Source of the DNA: Sphagnum magellanicum
Taxonomy: Eukaryota; Streptophyta; Sphagnopsida; Sphagnales; Sphagnaceae
Reading direction: 5' to 3'
Length of the DNA stretch: 64,000 nucleotides
Assembly (NCBI GenBank): GCA_021904315.1
Contig: CM038926.1
Location: 3,396,390 to 3,460,389 of the forward strand
The notes under the pieces: model-generated
Database searches by the model: none
What the model saw: only the letters and a program-made list of their open reading frames with translations
What the model was told of the DNA's origin: nothing
In this document: positions 46,830-57,999 of the stretch, piece after piece
How positions within the stretch are numbered: position 1 is the stretch's first letter
Layout: every line of letters begins with the position of its first letter
Made by a program: the position numbers and the translations under genes

Positions 46830-48750
46830 GGATAGAACCTAAACAATTTAGATTAAGCCTAAAATTAGATACCTACTCCTAAGGTCCCTATGTTTAGGAA
46901 CCTACAACCTAAGCTCCTAGGTCTAGGAGCCTATAACTAATGATTAGGTAAAGAAGTTTAAAATAGGTTAGGGCAACTTAAGCTATGACCTTCACTAAGC
47001 TTAAATGTACACCACCTAGATTAAGCCTACACCTAGATGGCTTAGGTAGGAAAATCCTATTTCATTTTGAATTTGGCCTTTAAGGTTGAACCTTTTCAAT
47101 TGGTTCATCCCAAGTGGCCTTCCTTTTTAAAATATTTCTTATGTATTGGATGCTTATGGTGCATCTATTTATATTGTTCATTATTTGGAGAGGACAACAA
47201 ACAATATGGGACAAACTTTAGGGAAGGAAAAACATTTTCATGTCCACATAACACTAAAGCCTTTTAGTTCACACAACATTATTCTTAAATAACTATGTAA
47301 GATACATAAAATAAATAAATAAATCAATAAATAGCCAGGTAAATATGTATGTTAATTAAGTTAAAATAAAAACTAATAAAATTCAATGTATAATTATTTA
47401 GTTCTAATTAATAATTACAACCATATTATAAATTTTTGAATTATATAATTTATATTAAGATAGTTATATGTGCTATATTGTTGATTGATAATTATAACCA
47501 AATTATAACTAATCCTTACAAATTTGACTTAATTCATTATATATTATCAAAAATGTATTTGTAATAATAAATATTTAACTACTTAATTACACATTCATTA
47601 ATGTATTTTAAGTAAATAACTAGTTAACCAACTAATAATTTATCATAGGTATATAAATGGCCTACCCAAGCCTATATAAAATTAGGTTACATGTAGGCTA
47701 AAATATAGGTAAATAGGTGGAATATTAATAGGGCATGTATAAATAAATACACCTACATATAAGCTACTTGCATATAGGCTATTTAATCACATACTTACAT
47801 TACATAAGTTAAATAGGTGGTTAATTTGACCCATGAAAAATTAATTATGCCAAAATGGTAAATACAAAATCTTTAATTCTATATTCTGGTCTAAATTCTA
47901 GATTGAAATGCAATAAAACTAATATTAACAAAGTTTATTCATTTAGATCTACTTAGAATCAGTTTTAGAATTAAAATCCAGTAATGAAAGTATGATTAAA
48001 AACATCAAAATAACAAATTTTGGCTATGAAAACAAAATTTTCCAAAAATCAAAATATATTTCTCTCATATTCCCTTAAAGTTCTAGTATCTACAAGGATA
48101 GAATGGTCATCATCTCTTCTACTTCTTCTCCCAATATATTTTTCAATAAAAACAATCCTTTGTTTTATTCAAATTCAAATGGTGGTAAAAACTATGTAAT
48201 CTAGCTAATTATTCTTAAAACAATGACTAAGTAAATAGAAATATATTAACTACTAATTACAAGAAGTAACTACTCCCTTAACATTACCCCACTCGTATTC
48301 TTAATTATGTCCTAGAATTCTAGATCAAAAATGTGTTTAAAAAGCTAAATGTTTTATGGTTTTTCTAATCTTGTGATTCAAAAATCTAATCTATCTACAC
48401 AATAATCTACTTTATTTGTCCTACAACCTATTTTGCATGTACTTCAAATTAAAGCATTGTTTGATTCTCTATTGTATACAAAGTTTATTGTTACTCTTCT
48501 AATGCTTCTATTGACAATTGTACAGTTGTTTGTTGATAAATTGTTCTTTACTCTTGTGACTGCAACTCTATTGTCACTTATAGCTACTAGTTAAACTATA
48601 GATTTGATGTGATTTGATTTTGACCTTGATGTTGCAACTCTGATACAACTTGTAATTATTGATTTGACTATAGATCTGATGTAATCTGAGTCTTATCATG
48701 TTGTTGCAACTCAGAAAAAAGCTTAATCTAACCTTGCTAATCCTCCTGAA
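46830..48750. other. A+T-rich spacer, nothing recognised
   Basis: It contains CCTA/TAGG-rich text near 46.85-46.95 and 47.65-47.72 kb, resembling the interior of the CACTA element at 13.9-16.4 kb, and AAAT-rich stretches. It may be the interior of another non-autonomous element, but no ends were found. Confidence 0.35.
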
Positions 48751-48779
48751 TAATATGTTCATTAGGTTGTCTCTACTCC

Positions 48780-50100
48780 CTTATTTCTGTGGCTACAGAT
48801 GCATACTCCTGAAAATTGACTTTTTATTGAACAAATTTTTCTTATTCTAGAGTCTATTCAATAGCTTCCTCTCAAGGCTATCCTTTCCTCCTCTAAGGTT
48901 TCCTGGTTCCTTTGCTATTCTTGTACTTGATGGTCTTGCCCCATATGTATCTCCTTAATTTTTTTCCTCATCTAAAGTCTCTAATTTTGGAGATAAAATT
49001 AGAAGCTCATATTCAAATAATGGCATAACTTTTTCCATATGAGAAATTGTGTGTTTGTACAACCTTTCATTCCTTTCATACTACATCCCACCATAAGTTT
49101 GCATCTTTTTCTTCCATTGATAGTGCCTTGAGCTTTACTTGAAATAAAGTATTCTACTTCTGTAATTCATTATTTCCTCCAAAAATAATATCATAATTGA
49201 AAGGCTTTTTCTTTTGAGTTTCCTCTAGAAGTTTGTTTAACTTTTCATTAAAGGCCATATGCTTCTGCAAATTTTTATCCATCTATGCACGCCTCTGGTT
49301 AGCTTGCCTTTGTATCTCATTCTTAGTTTGATATGCATTGGCATTGTCCACTTTGAGCTCCTCTACCTCCTTATGCTACTTCAAAAGAATTTCCTCCATG
49401 TTCTTATAATCTCTTTGAAGTTTGCTATGCTCTATACTTAGAGTATCCTTTTTTGATTTAAAACCCCAGTAATTGGCATCTATCTCCTTTAAAGTTGCAT
49501 GCAAGGAATCCTTTTTTATTTTGATGTTCTCGAAATCCTTGATCTACTTTTCCATGTTATTAATTTTTTGTTTAGCTATGTGGAATTCTGCCAATACCTA
49601 ACTATTCTCACTATTCCTATCCTTCAACTCTATTTTGAGCTTTTGCTCCTTCTCCAAAGCTCCTTGCAAATTTTGAACTGATCTATCCTTCTCCTTTATA
49701 ATCTTCTTATTCTTGATCTCCAAATCAATATATATATATATATATGTCATATGTACATTATATTCTACAATTTGTTGAAACATAGTAACAACTATGTTGT
49801 GTTCATCCAATTTTGCTTCTATCCCTTGCACAAACCCTAGTGTATGAAACCTAGGAGTCTGACCCTTAGAACTTGTACCTAATGAACCTAGACTCTTGTG
49901 TGCAGTCCAAACTTCTCCAAATGCATTCGTGCCTATTTAAAAACTTGGTCTTGAAGGTAGCATACCTTCATTATTCTATGGTGATGGAACAAACTATTAC
50001 TTTTGGTGGATTTTGGTCAAAATCATGTATTGATTTTCTTGTATTGATCTTCTACTAACTGTTGAGCTTGAGACTTTGGCTCCTTCTTGAGCCATCTCTA
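48780..50100 (-). pseudogene. Coiled-coil protein relic, unrecognised
   Basis: On the minus strand a start-like MAQEGAKVSSSTVSRRSIQE (near 50.09 kb) is followed, with interruptions, by QGIEAKLDEHNIVVTMFQQI and NLQGALEKEQKLKIELKDR. Further on come HMAFNEKLNKLLEETQKKKP, FQVKLKALSMEEKDANLWWD and EYELLILSPKLETLDEE. Heptad-like Leu/Glu/Lys patterning over several hundred residues indicates a long coiled coil. Multiple stops are present. It could be a host structural gene copy or an accessory frame of a mobile element. I cannot tell which. Confidence 0.45.
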
Positions 50101-50422
50101 AGGCTCATGCCCTTTTAACCTCTATTCTTGCTTGGTCATTTGAACACCATAAGCACTAGTTTTGTCCAGATGATTTGAATCATTACGTCGGTGGAACATT
50201 ACAAAAATTTGTAATTGTTAAGTATGTAGTTCCAATTATATGGCCCATCTAAGAAGATACTAACTTAACTCAAAATGAATTAACAACTTTAAAAGAAGTG
50301 AGATTTTCCTTTGACCACCTTTGTAGAAATAACGTTTGAAGTTTATTTAGCTCCCAATCTTTTTGTTCAAATAATTCCCATGTGCTTACTATATGGAGTT
50401 TCCCTAGTCTTGTGAAGCCTTT

Positions 50423-51298
50423 TGACACACCCCCAAACTCCTTGATAGACTCCAAGGTGAGTCTAAAGTGAAAATAACGAAAGAGTAAGGAGTTGGGGCA
50501 TGTTCCCTGACTCGTAGCACTTTGGGGGTACAGGGCACGCTAGAGTTCCGGGATGGGACTAGGAAGAATGACAAGCAACTAATCACTCACACGGACCTGC
50601 ACAAAACCAAACAACAAGTTGGGTAGTGCATAGTTGGAGCACTTTTGGTGCTAGGAGCCACAGGCAAACTCGGACTCATAAGACTCACCATGGCTTGGAC
50701 TTGGGGGAAGCCACCACCTTCCCCCTTATAGTATACTTTGTGCCTCTCCATGAGGCCCACATCCAAATGGCATTTTGTCCCGAGACTCCCAAATGGGAAT
50801 CCCGAAATTTTTAAAGTTGGAGCTCCTTCGACTTTGGGCCCCCATAACTTTGTTTTCAGACCTCTGATTGAGATGAGGTCTTGAGCAAAGTTGTAGCCCT
50901 TGTTGAGAGCTTTCCAATGGTATGTTGCATGCCACATGCACACAAGGAAATTAGGTCAACTGCCAATTTGACTCCGACTTTTTTTTGGGCCATAACTTGT
51001 GTTTCAGATGTCCAAATGGGTCGTACAAGCCCATTTTAGACATTTACGTTTCAATAGCTTTTCAATGATATAAAGAACTCTTCAATCCAATGGGTTTTGA
51101 CCCTTGCAATTTCTCCTTGAAGATTCGGGACTTCATCGGGATTCTAACTCCTCGAACTCACTTGGGAGTGTGAGAGTTCATTCTCTCACACTCTCTTGCA
51201 CTCCCGAGAATATAAGATGTGCCTCCTGGGCCTCCCTCTTGTCCCGCACTCTTGCAAGCCCTTGCCTTAGTCGCGAACCTAAGGTTAGGGTTGCGTCA
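50423..51298 (-). mobile_element. Solo LTR, GC-rich family (copy E), TSD CCTTT
   Basis: This 876-bp unit starts TGACACACCCCC and ends GGGTTGCGTCA on the plus strand, the family ends in reverse. CCTTT lies at both sides (50418-50422 and 51299-51303), an exact 5-bp duplication. It belongs to the long subfamily by its U3 part (CCTTAGTCGCGAACC) but lacks part of the palindrome cluster. No internal region is present. Confidence 0.92.
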
Positions 51299-51303
51299 CC
51301 TTT

Positions 51304-51811
51304 TAATGCAAGTTATTAGCCTATAACTCGTGGTGGCAAGAAGGTGAGACAACCTTCAGTTCTCAAATTGACACAACACATTAACAATTGAGAGTTTGGC
51401 ATCTTGTTTTTTTAGTGCATTGTTTTCCCTACTGTTGACGTCCCCCGCCTGGGTATGAATGAGTTTACAATAGTCTTTCAAATGACATGCAATACGATGT
51501 GACTATTAGAAATTTCCCTAGATGTTCATGTGTTTACTTTGTGGCAATGTTGGTAGGTCCTTTAGGTGGCCCTGGCAAATATGTGCAATGTAAACATGTG
51601 TATCATATCTTGTAGTCAATTATGTTCTACAAGCTCATGAAAGACTTCATTCATTACTACATGTGGAGTTGGGATGAAGTTTGATGTTTGTTACAATGCT
51701 TTAAAGTCTTAGGACTCCAATGGGGTCCAATTTTTTTAAGGTGTACTAAAATCTTGTCACAGTGTCACCCTTTTCAATCTTTTTTACTTAGTCCTTTTTA
51801 ACCATGTAAAG
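51304..51811. other. Spacer between two solo LTRs
   Basis: About 500 bp of ordinary A+T-rich sequence without recognised features. It ends with the left TSD of copy F (51807-51811). Confidence 0.5.
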
Positions 51812-52762
51812 TGACGCACTCCCAACTCCTTAAAGGACTCAAATGTGAGCCCAAGTAAACAGCGGAAGAGGGAGGAGTCGGAGCACGCTCCCTAGCTCAC
51901 AACACTTTGAAGGGTAGGGGGGCATGTTGGAGCTCCGGGATGGGACTAGGAAGAGTTGACAAGCTGCACTCACTCACACGGGCCTGCACACAACCCACAC
52001 AAAGTGGTTAGTGCATAGTTGGAGCACCCTTGGTGCTAGGACGAACCATGGGCAACACGGAGACACAAGACTCACCACGGCCCGGACTTGGGGGAAGTCA
52101 CCACCTTCCCCCTTATAGTATACTTTGCAGCTCTCCATGGAGGCTACATCCAAATGGCTTTTCTCTCCCGGGACTCTTGAGTGGGAGTCCCGAAATCCCG
52201 CCAGCTGGGATTCCTACAACTTTGGAGCCTCATAACTTTGCAAGCAGACCTCCGATTGAGTTGCAGTTTAAAGCAAAGTTATAGCTCTCGTCGAGAGCTT
52301 TCCAAGGATATGTGGCACGCCCCCTTCAGCTAAGTAAATCGGGTCGATTCCCGACTTTTTGTGGTCGGGAGTCAAACTGGCAATTTAACTCCCAGCCCTT
52401 CTTTTGGCCATAACTTACGTTTCAGATGTCCAAATGAGCAATGCGAGGCCATCTTAGACATCTACGTTTTAAGAGATTTTCAATGATATAAAGAATGTCA
52501 TAAGCCATTGAGGTTTGACCCCTGCAATCGCTCTCTAAAGTTTCGGGAATCCATGTCCCAAAGTGGGAGTTGCCTTGGGAGTGTGAGTGTTCACTCCCTC
52601 ACACTTTCTTACACTCCCGGGAGTATGTGATGTGATTCCCCGGCTTCCTCTTGGCCCACACCTTTGCAATGCCTTTGCTTTGACTCTCGAGCTTCCTTCC
52701 TCTTGGTCCGCAACCTTGCAACCCTTTGCCTTGGTCGTAAGCCCAAAGCTAGGGTTGCGACA
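51812..52762 (-). mobile_element. Solo LTR, long subfamily (copy F), TSD TAAAG
   Basis: This 951-bp unit starts TGACGCACTCCC and ends AGGGTTGCGACA. TAAAG occurs at 51807-51811 and 52763-52767, an exact duplication. It shares with copy D the extra U3 segment related to CTCGCGACCAAGGC and the CTCTTGGC repeats. Read on the minus strand it has the GTGAGT...GCAG leader interval. It is in the same orientation as copy E, only 0.5 kb away, but each has its own duplication, so they are separate insertions. Confidence 0.93.
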
Positions 52763-52767
52763 TAAAG

Positions 52768-53520
52768 ACACATTTATGCATAATTATGATGGAATCTATA
52801 ATTGTAATGGTCTAAAATATAATCCTTTTGAAAATTTGACAACCTTTGATTCATTATTTTTTATGGGGATCAAAATATAGGGGCAAACTGGACTACAATA
52901 AGGACTAGGCCCTTTTTGTCCAATGTGGTACACCTTAAAGGATTTTCACCTAATGATAGTACATCACAATTATATATGTATCAAATCAATTGTGATTTTC
53001 TCATTCATGAAGCTTGTAATCAAACTTTTAACAATCATAACATGCTTCTTTATATATTGTTTCTTTGTGTATAGTATCATAATACTTTGACCATTTCACA
53101 AATATTTCTCAACCATGTAGTTTCCAACCATTTTAGCAATTCTTAAAATCGAATAATTTTTTTGACCCCTATGCATTTTGAATATTAGTTACACCATGGA
53201 TTTTGAAATGCATATTTTATTTTATTTTTGTCTTCAAATCTTCACATGAGGCTGCACTCGAGAGCTTTGGTTGCCAAGCCCATGTTCAGAATTAATAAAC
53301 TTTTGTTGATTCCAAAAAATACTTTGGTGACAAGCATAATATTTGATGACATGTCATCAAATATGTTGCCACATCACTTGAAATTATCCATGTGGAAAAT
53401 GAATATATCAAAAATATTCCATGACATGGCATGGAATATTTCAAATATTTTGTCTTGCTCAAGTGAACCAACTCACCTGCTAATATTGTTGCTCTTTGCC
53501 TCATTGGCATGAAATCTTAC
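52768..53520. other. Spacer with two strong palindromes
   Basis: It lies just beyond the C-terminal end of the TNP2 fossil and may contain its 3' part. It has a perfect 26-nt palindrome at 53339-53364 and a 28-nt near-palindrome at 53413-53440. No gene was seen. Confidence 0.45.
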
Positions 53521-54071
53521 ATGTATTCTATCACAAATCCCATCAATTCTTCCATGGCATAACATTTGGCCATGCACCCCTTGGGTTACCGCATGCATTG
53601 CACATACCTTTTTAAAAACTTGTTCATCCATTATATGCAATACATCCACCTAGTGTGGACTGAATCACACACATCAATCTTTTTAACGAAATGTACCACG
53701 AGGTGTGTCATCACATCAAAGAAAAAAAGGGGCATCTCCATCTCTAACATGCATAATGTGGTTGCAACATCTTCCTTGAACATTGGCATCTCATTGGGGT
53801 TTATGATTTTCCCGCATATTTGTTAGAACACCCTATTTAGCCACATGATTATTTTTCGAGTGTTCTCTTGCACGAGTCCCCTTAAGCATAAAGGGAATAA
53901 ATGTTGCATGACCACATGCCAATCATGTACTTTCACGCTAGCCCACCTCTTGGTTGACACATGTTTGGCCAAAAATGCAAAGTAGTCAAATGGTATTTTT
54001 AGGGATGCAAAATGATTTTGGAAGATGGATAGTTCCTTTTTAGATAGCATATAATATGCATGTGGCATCAT

Positions 54072-54222
54072 TACTACAAAATGTGGGTGTAGTTCATTAG
54101 TCCCCGTTCATTAGGCCAGTGAATTCACTACTTCCCCATTAGGTCTCAATCATTATGACTAGTGAGTTCATTCAACATCCAATGAAATCATTTGGCGTAC
54201 AAGGACATCTTTTGTTGTAGTG
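54072..54222. mobile_element. 151-bp MITE in the TNP2 fossil
   Basis: The left end is TACTACAAAATG and the reverse complement of the right end is CACTACAACAAAAG, so short inverted ends are visible. CATCAT flanks both sides (54066-54071 and 54223-54228), longer than the 3 bp needed for a CACTA-type duplication. Coding similarity to TNP2 stops at its left edge and resumes beyond it, confirming insertion. Confidence 0.65.
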
Positions 54223-54449
54223 CATCATTAATCACACTAGATTTTGTGGGTTTCGAGTAAGCCATTAGTGTGGGCGTATGTTTTATCCCTCCAAGTTTTG
54301 CATGACCTCCTTATTATCTTTCTCACTACATACGGACTGAATTATGTTTTCACGTACATTTTTTTCGACATGCATGACGTCTGTGCAATGCTTAATCAAA
54401 AGATCATGCCACAATTCAATAGGTCAAATTGAATCACATAGTTACGCAT

Positions 54450-55270
54450 TGATGCGTTCTCAAGTCCAAAGTTAAACCTAAGACGGGTCTAAGTTACTCA
54501 CATAGCGGAATTGTGAGGAACTTGGGGCACACTCCCAGCTCTCAGCACTAGAAAGGGCAAAGGGGCGTGTTGAAGTTCTAGGATGGGACTAGGAAGAAGT
54601 GACAAGTTATTCACTTACTCGAACCTGCATCAAACCAACCAATAAGTCGGTTAGTTCACTTTCTGCAACACCCTTGGTGCTAGGACAAGCCACGGGCAAC
54701 TCTGGACTCACTTGATTCACCATGGCCCGGACTCGGGGGAATCCACCACCTTCCCCCATATAGTATATTCTGTGCCTCTCCGTGACACCCACATCCAAAT
54801 GGCTTTTTGTCCCGGGACTCCCAAGGAGGAGTCTTGAAACTATCCTGGTTTAGACTCCCGAGACTTTGCAAGGTCATAACTCTTTGCTCAGACCTCTGAT
54901 TGAGATGAGGTTTAAAGCAAACTTGTAGCTCTCCTTGAGAGCTTTCCAACAATTTATTGCACTCCACTTGCACGCACCGAGGTCAAGTCGATTCCTGACT
55001 TTTAATGGTTGGGAGTCAAACTACCAATTTGACTTTCAGCCTTTCTTTTTGCCATAACTTGTGTTTCAAATGTCCAAATGGCCAATACAAGGCCATTTTT
55101 GACATCTACACTTTGCTAGCTTTCTAATGATATAAAGTGCACCCCATTGCAAGGTGTTTTGACCCCTAAAATCGAACTCTAAAATCTTAGGAGTCTTGGA
55201 GGACTCTCAAGTCCCAATTTTGGGAGTGTGAGTTTCATCGTCACACTTCTTTCAAAGTAGGGTTGCGACA
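54450..55270 (-). mobile_element. Solo LTR, GC-rich family (copy G), TSD CGCAT/CGCAC
   Basis: This 821-bp unit starts TGATGCGTTCTCAAG and ends GGGTTGCGACA on the plus strand. The flanks CGCAT (54445-54449) and CGCAC (55271-55275) agree at 4 of 5 positions. It carries more differences from the family than copies A or I, including in the palindrome and at the leader donor (GTGAAT), so it is probably older. It is nested in the TNP2 fossil. Confidence 0.9.
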
Positions 55271-55500
55271 CGCACAACCAAGTTGCCAACTACACACAAC
55301 TATTTTGGAACTACCATGAGAGTTCCAAGACCATTTTGCAACTAATACAAGACCAATTTAGTTGCACAAGTTGTAAGGAGTTTTGTGCAACGTGTCATCT
55401 ATAACCCAATTAAGATTAATATCTAATTATGTTGTAACTTATACACAACTCAAAGATGATTTGCTAGGACAATCAACATAATTTATTCTCACCTTGAAAT
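55271..55500. other. Non-coding insert between LTR G and the next TNP2 block
   Basis: The sequence is rich in TTGCAACTA, CACAACT and AAGTTG motifs, like the subterminal zones of CACTA elements. It does not translate as TNP2. It could be the other part of an inserted element that LTR G split, or an intron. Confidence 0.4.
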
Positions 55501-55884
55501 AAGGCAAGTCATATAAAATAGACCACTATTTCACCCCATACACCTTGGAGGGCCATTGGCAAACCTTGGTCAATTCCCTTTTCCAATCCACCATTGGTAC
55601 TCCATGCCTCTTGCAACCACCTTGATGCCCGTCATGACGACATGTTTACCTCTTTCTTTAGGTTGCCCATCAAAAGCATTGTTGAATTGATGTAGTCGAT
55701 AAGGATACCTATGCCAAAGCCACCTATCATGCCCCATATACACAAACTTCTTCAAGCTAATTGAATGTCGAGATGTGGTTTAAAGCCCACATTTTGGACA
55801 AGCAACATAGCCTTGGTGTACGCACCCAAATAAAAGTTCAGACCTTGAGAAATCATTTATGGTCCACATGACCATGGCACAAAG

Positions 55885-56711
55885 TGTCGCAACCCCATTT
55901 TGAGGGAAGTGTGAGGTCGATTTTCACACTCCCGAAAAATGGGACTTGGGAGTCCTCCGGGACTCCCGAAAACTTAGAGCATGATTGCAGGGATCAAAAC
56001 ACTTTGCATTGAGGTGTTCTTCATAATGTTGGGAAGGTCTTGAAGTGTCGATGTCCAAAATGGCCTTGCATGAGCCATTTGGACATCTGCAGCACAAGTT
56101 ATGGTTGAAAGAAGGGGTTAGGAGTCAAACTGGCAGTTTGACTCCTAACCACTAAAAGTCAGGAATCGACCTGATCCCAGTGCGTGTAGGTGAAGTGCAA
56201 CACTCTATTGGAAAGCTCTTGAGGAGAGTTACAACTTTGGTTCAGATCTCGTCCCGATCCGAACTTGGGGCGAGAAGTTATGAACACCCAAAGTTCCGAG
56301 AGTCCAAACCGGGACAATTTCGGGACTCCACCTTGGGAGTCCCGGGAAAAAGAGCCATTTGGATGCAAGTGCGGCAGAAAGCCGCAGAGAATACTATATG
56401 GGGGAAGGTGATGGCTTCCCCCGAGTCTGGGCCGTGGTGAGTCAAGTGAGTCCAAGGTGGCCAGTGGCTTGTCCCCAACACTGAAAGTGTGCAGAATGAG
56501 TTCAAACCAACTTGTTGGTTAGATTTGGATGCAGGACCGAATAACTAAGTAAGCTTGTCCCTCTTCCTAGTCTAATCTCGGAGCTTTCAGCACGCCCCTC
56601 TCACCCCCTTTAGTGCTGGAAGTTGGGACCATGCCCCGAGTCCCCCATACTTCCGCAACTTGAGTGACTTAGCCCCAACTTGGGGCTAACTAGGGACTCG
56701 GGAGCGCGTCA
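55885..56711 (+). mobile_element. Solo LTR, GC-rich family (copy H), TSD CAAAG/CTAAG
   Basis: This 827-bp unit starts TGTCGCAACCCC and ends GGGAGCGCGTCA. The flanks CAAAG (55880-55884) and CTAAG (56712-56716) agree at 4 of 5 positions. Its palindrome reads GGTTAGGAGTCAAACTG with a fully matching opposite arm. Copy I has CG in place of TA on both arms, a compensatory difference. It is nested in the TNP2 fossil between the LPPWL block and the YMGHDRW block. Confidence 0.91.
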
Positions 56712-57999
56712 CTAAGAATGAAAAAGTGATGGCCTTCCAGCTTGGCAAAATCAAGCGCTTGGATGTTAGGCCTCCAAAACATCTTCAACTCCTCCACAAG
56801 TGGTTGCAAAAATACATTTATATTGTTCATGTTGACAATTTCCTTCCTCGGTATGATTAATGCAACCAACATCAAAAATCTCTTTGTAATCAACCATGGT
56901 GGTAAGTTATAAATTAGGATGTACATGGGCCAAGTGGACCATTAGCATAACTTCTCCAAGAATGGGTTAAATCCATCCATGGAAATTACCACCTCAAATT
57001 TCATGGTTCAATTACAAAATCTGGCCATGTTGAATCTATGTGTTCCCATGTTTTGTTATCCGCAACATGGCACATTAACCCATATGTGCTCTTGTTCTCT
57101 ACATGTCATTGTAGTAGTTGTGACATGGTAGGAGGTCGGTACATGTGTTTCAACCTTGGGATTAGGTGGAAATGGCATAAAACCTTCATGGGTATCGATG
57201 TTCTTCCAACTTGTTTATACCTCTCCTTCCCACACTTTGGGCAATGAATGTAATTTTCATATTGCCCCCTATACAATACACATTTAGAAATGCATGCATG
57301 GATTTGCTTATATTTCAAGCCAATGTGTTGTGTCGATGTCTTGGCACCATACATGCTACTAAACAAACAATTATCCACATGCAACAAAAATTTGTGCAAT
57401 ATGGAAAATAACTCATCCACAAATTTATTACAACACCCATGAATCATGCACATATTCATTAACATCAGTGTGGTTGCAAGTTTGCTACATTATGCACCAA
57501 CATAGAGCGGTGTACAAGCATTTTCTAAGGTGTTTACATTGTCCATTGCAACATCGTCACTTATGCCTAGGTTTGGGTCTTGGTATGTAGTATCATCCTC
57601 ATCATCATCTATGTACAAGTCTTGATCTTATAATGCAGGACCCTCTTCTTGGCCTAGGTCAGAGTCTTGTAATGCAAGACCGTCCTCTTGGGGGGTGACT
57701 TTTGCTACACCTATTGTTACAAATTCAAGCATCTTGCACACATGTTGGATCTCCTTGGCTATGTTTGTGGGCGGCCTTGGGGTGTGTACAGGCTTGCTTG
57801 GCCCTACTTCTAACGAAAGGTCCTCCCTTGTAAAAATATTTGCCAAAAGCCATTCCACTTCTATGTCTTTGTCCAATTGTCCTTCTAGCCCTTGGGGAGT
57901 CGAATGTGTTTCACATGTTGCCATGGTAGGGCAAGTTGTAGTTGTTTCCCATTCCTCGTCAGAAGAGTCTTGTTCCCCAGGTCCTTTCTAGACATGGTA

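Larger units (their letters stand above)
53525..57995 (-). pseudogene. CACTA (En/Spm) TNP2-type transposase pseudogene, nested insertions
   Basis: On the minus strand the parts lie in TNP2 order. An acidic N-terminal region (57.6-57.99 kb) is followed by FVDELFSILHKFLLHVDNCL, IGLKYKQIHACISKCVLYRG and HCPKCGKERYKQ (57.1-57.5 kb, zinc-like C-x2-C). YNLPPWLITKRFLML and NNINVFLQPLVEELKMFW follow at 56.7-56.93 kb, then KKFVYMGHDRWLWHRYPYR and FDGQPKERGK at 55.57-55.76 kb. DVMHVEKNVRENII lies at 54.25-54.45 kb. A DUF4218-like part follows at 53.53-54.07 kb (VKVHDWHVVMQHLFPLCLRG, CMLEMEMPLFFFDVMTHL, HTRWMYC). The family role is transposition of CACTA elements. It is interrupted by LTRs G and H and a MITE, and also has several stops and frame changes. 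Confidence 0.88.

Noticed and set aside
46423-48600. Second large CACTA element starting CACTACTATAATTCC
   Set aside because: No inverted partner end or 3-bp duplication was found. The internal resemblance (CCTA/TAGG, A+T-rich) is suggestive only.
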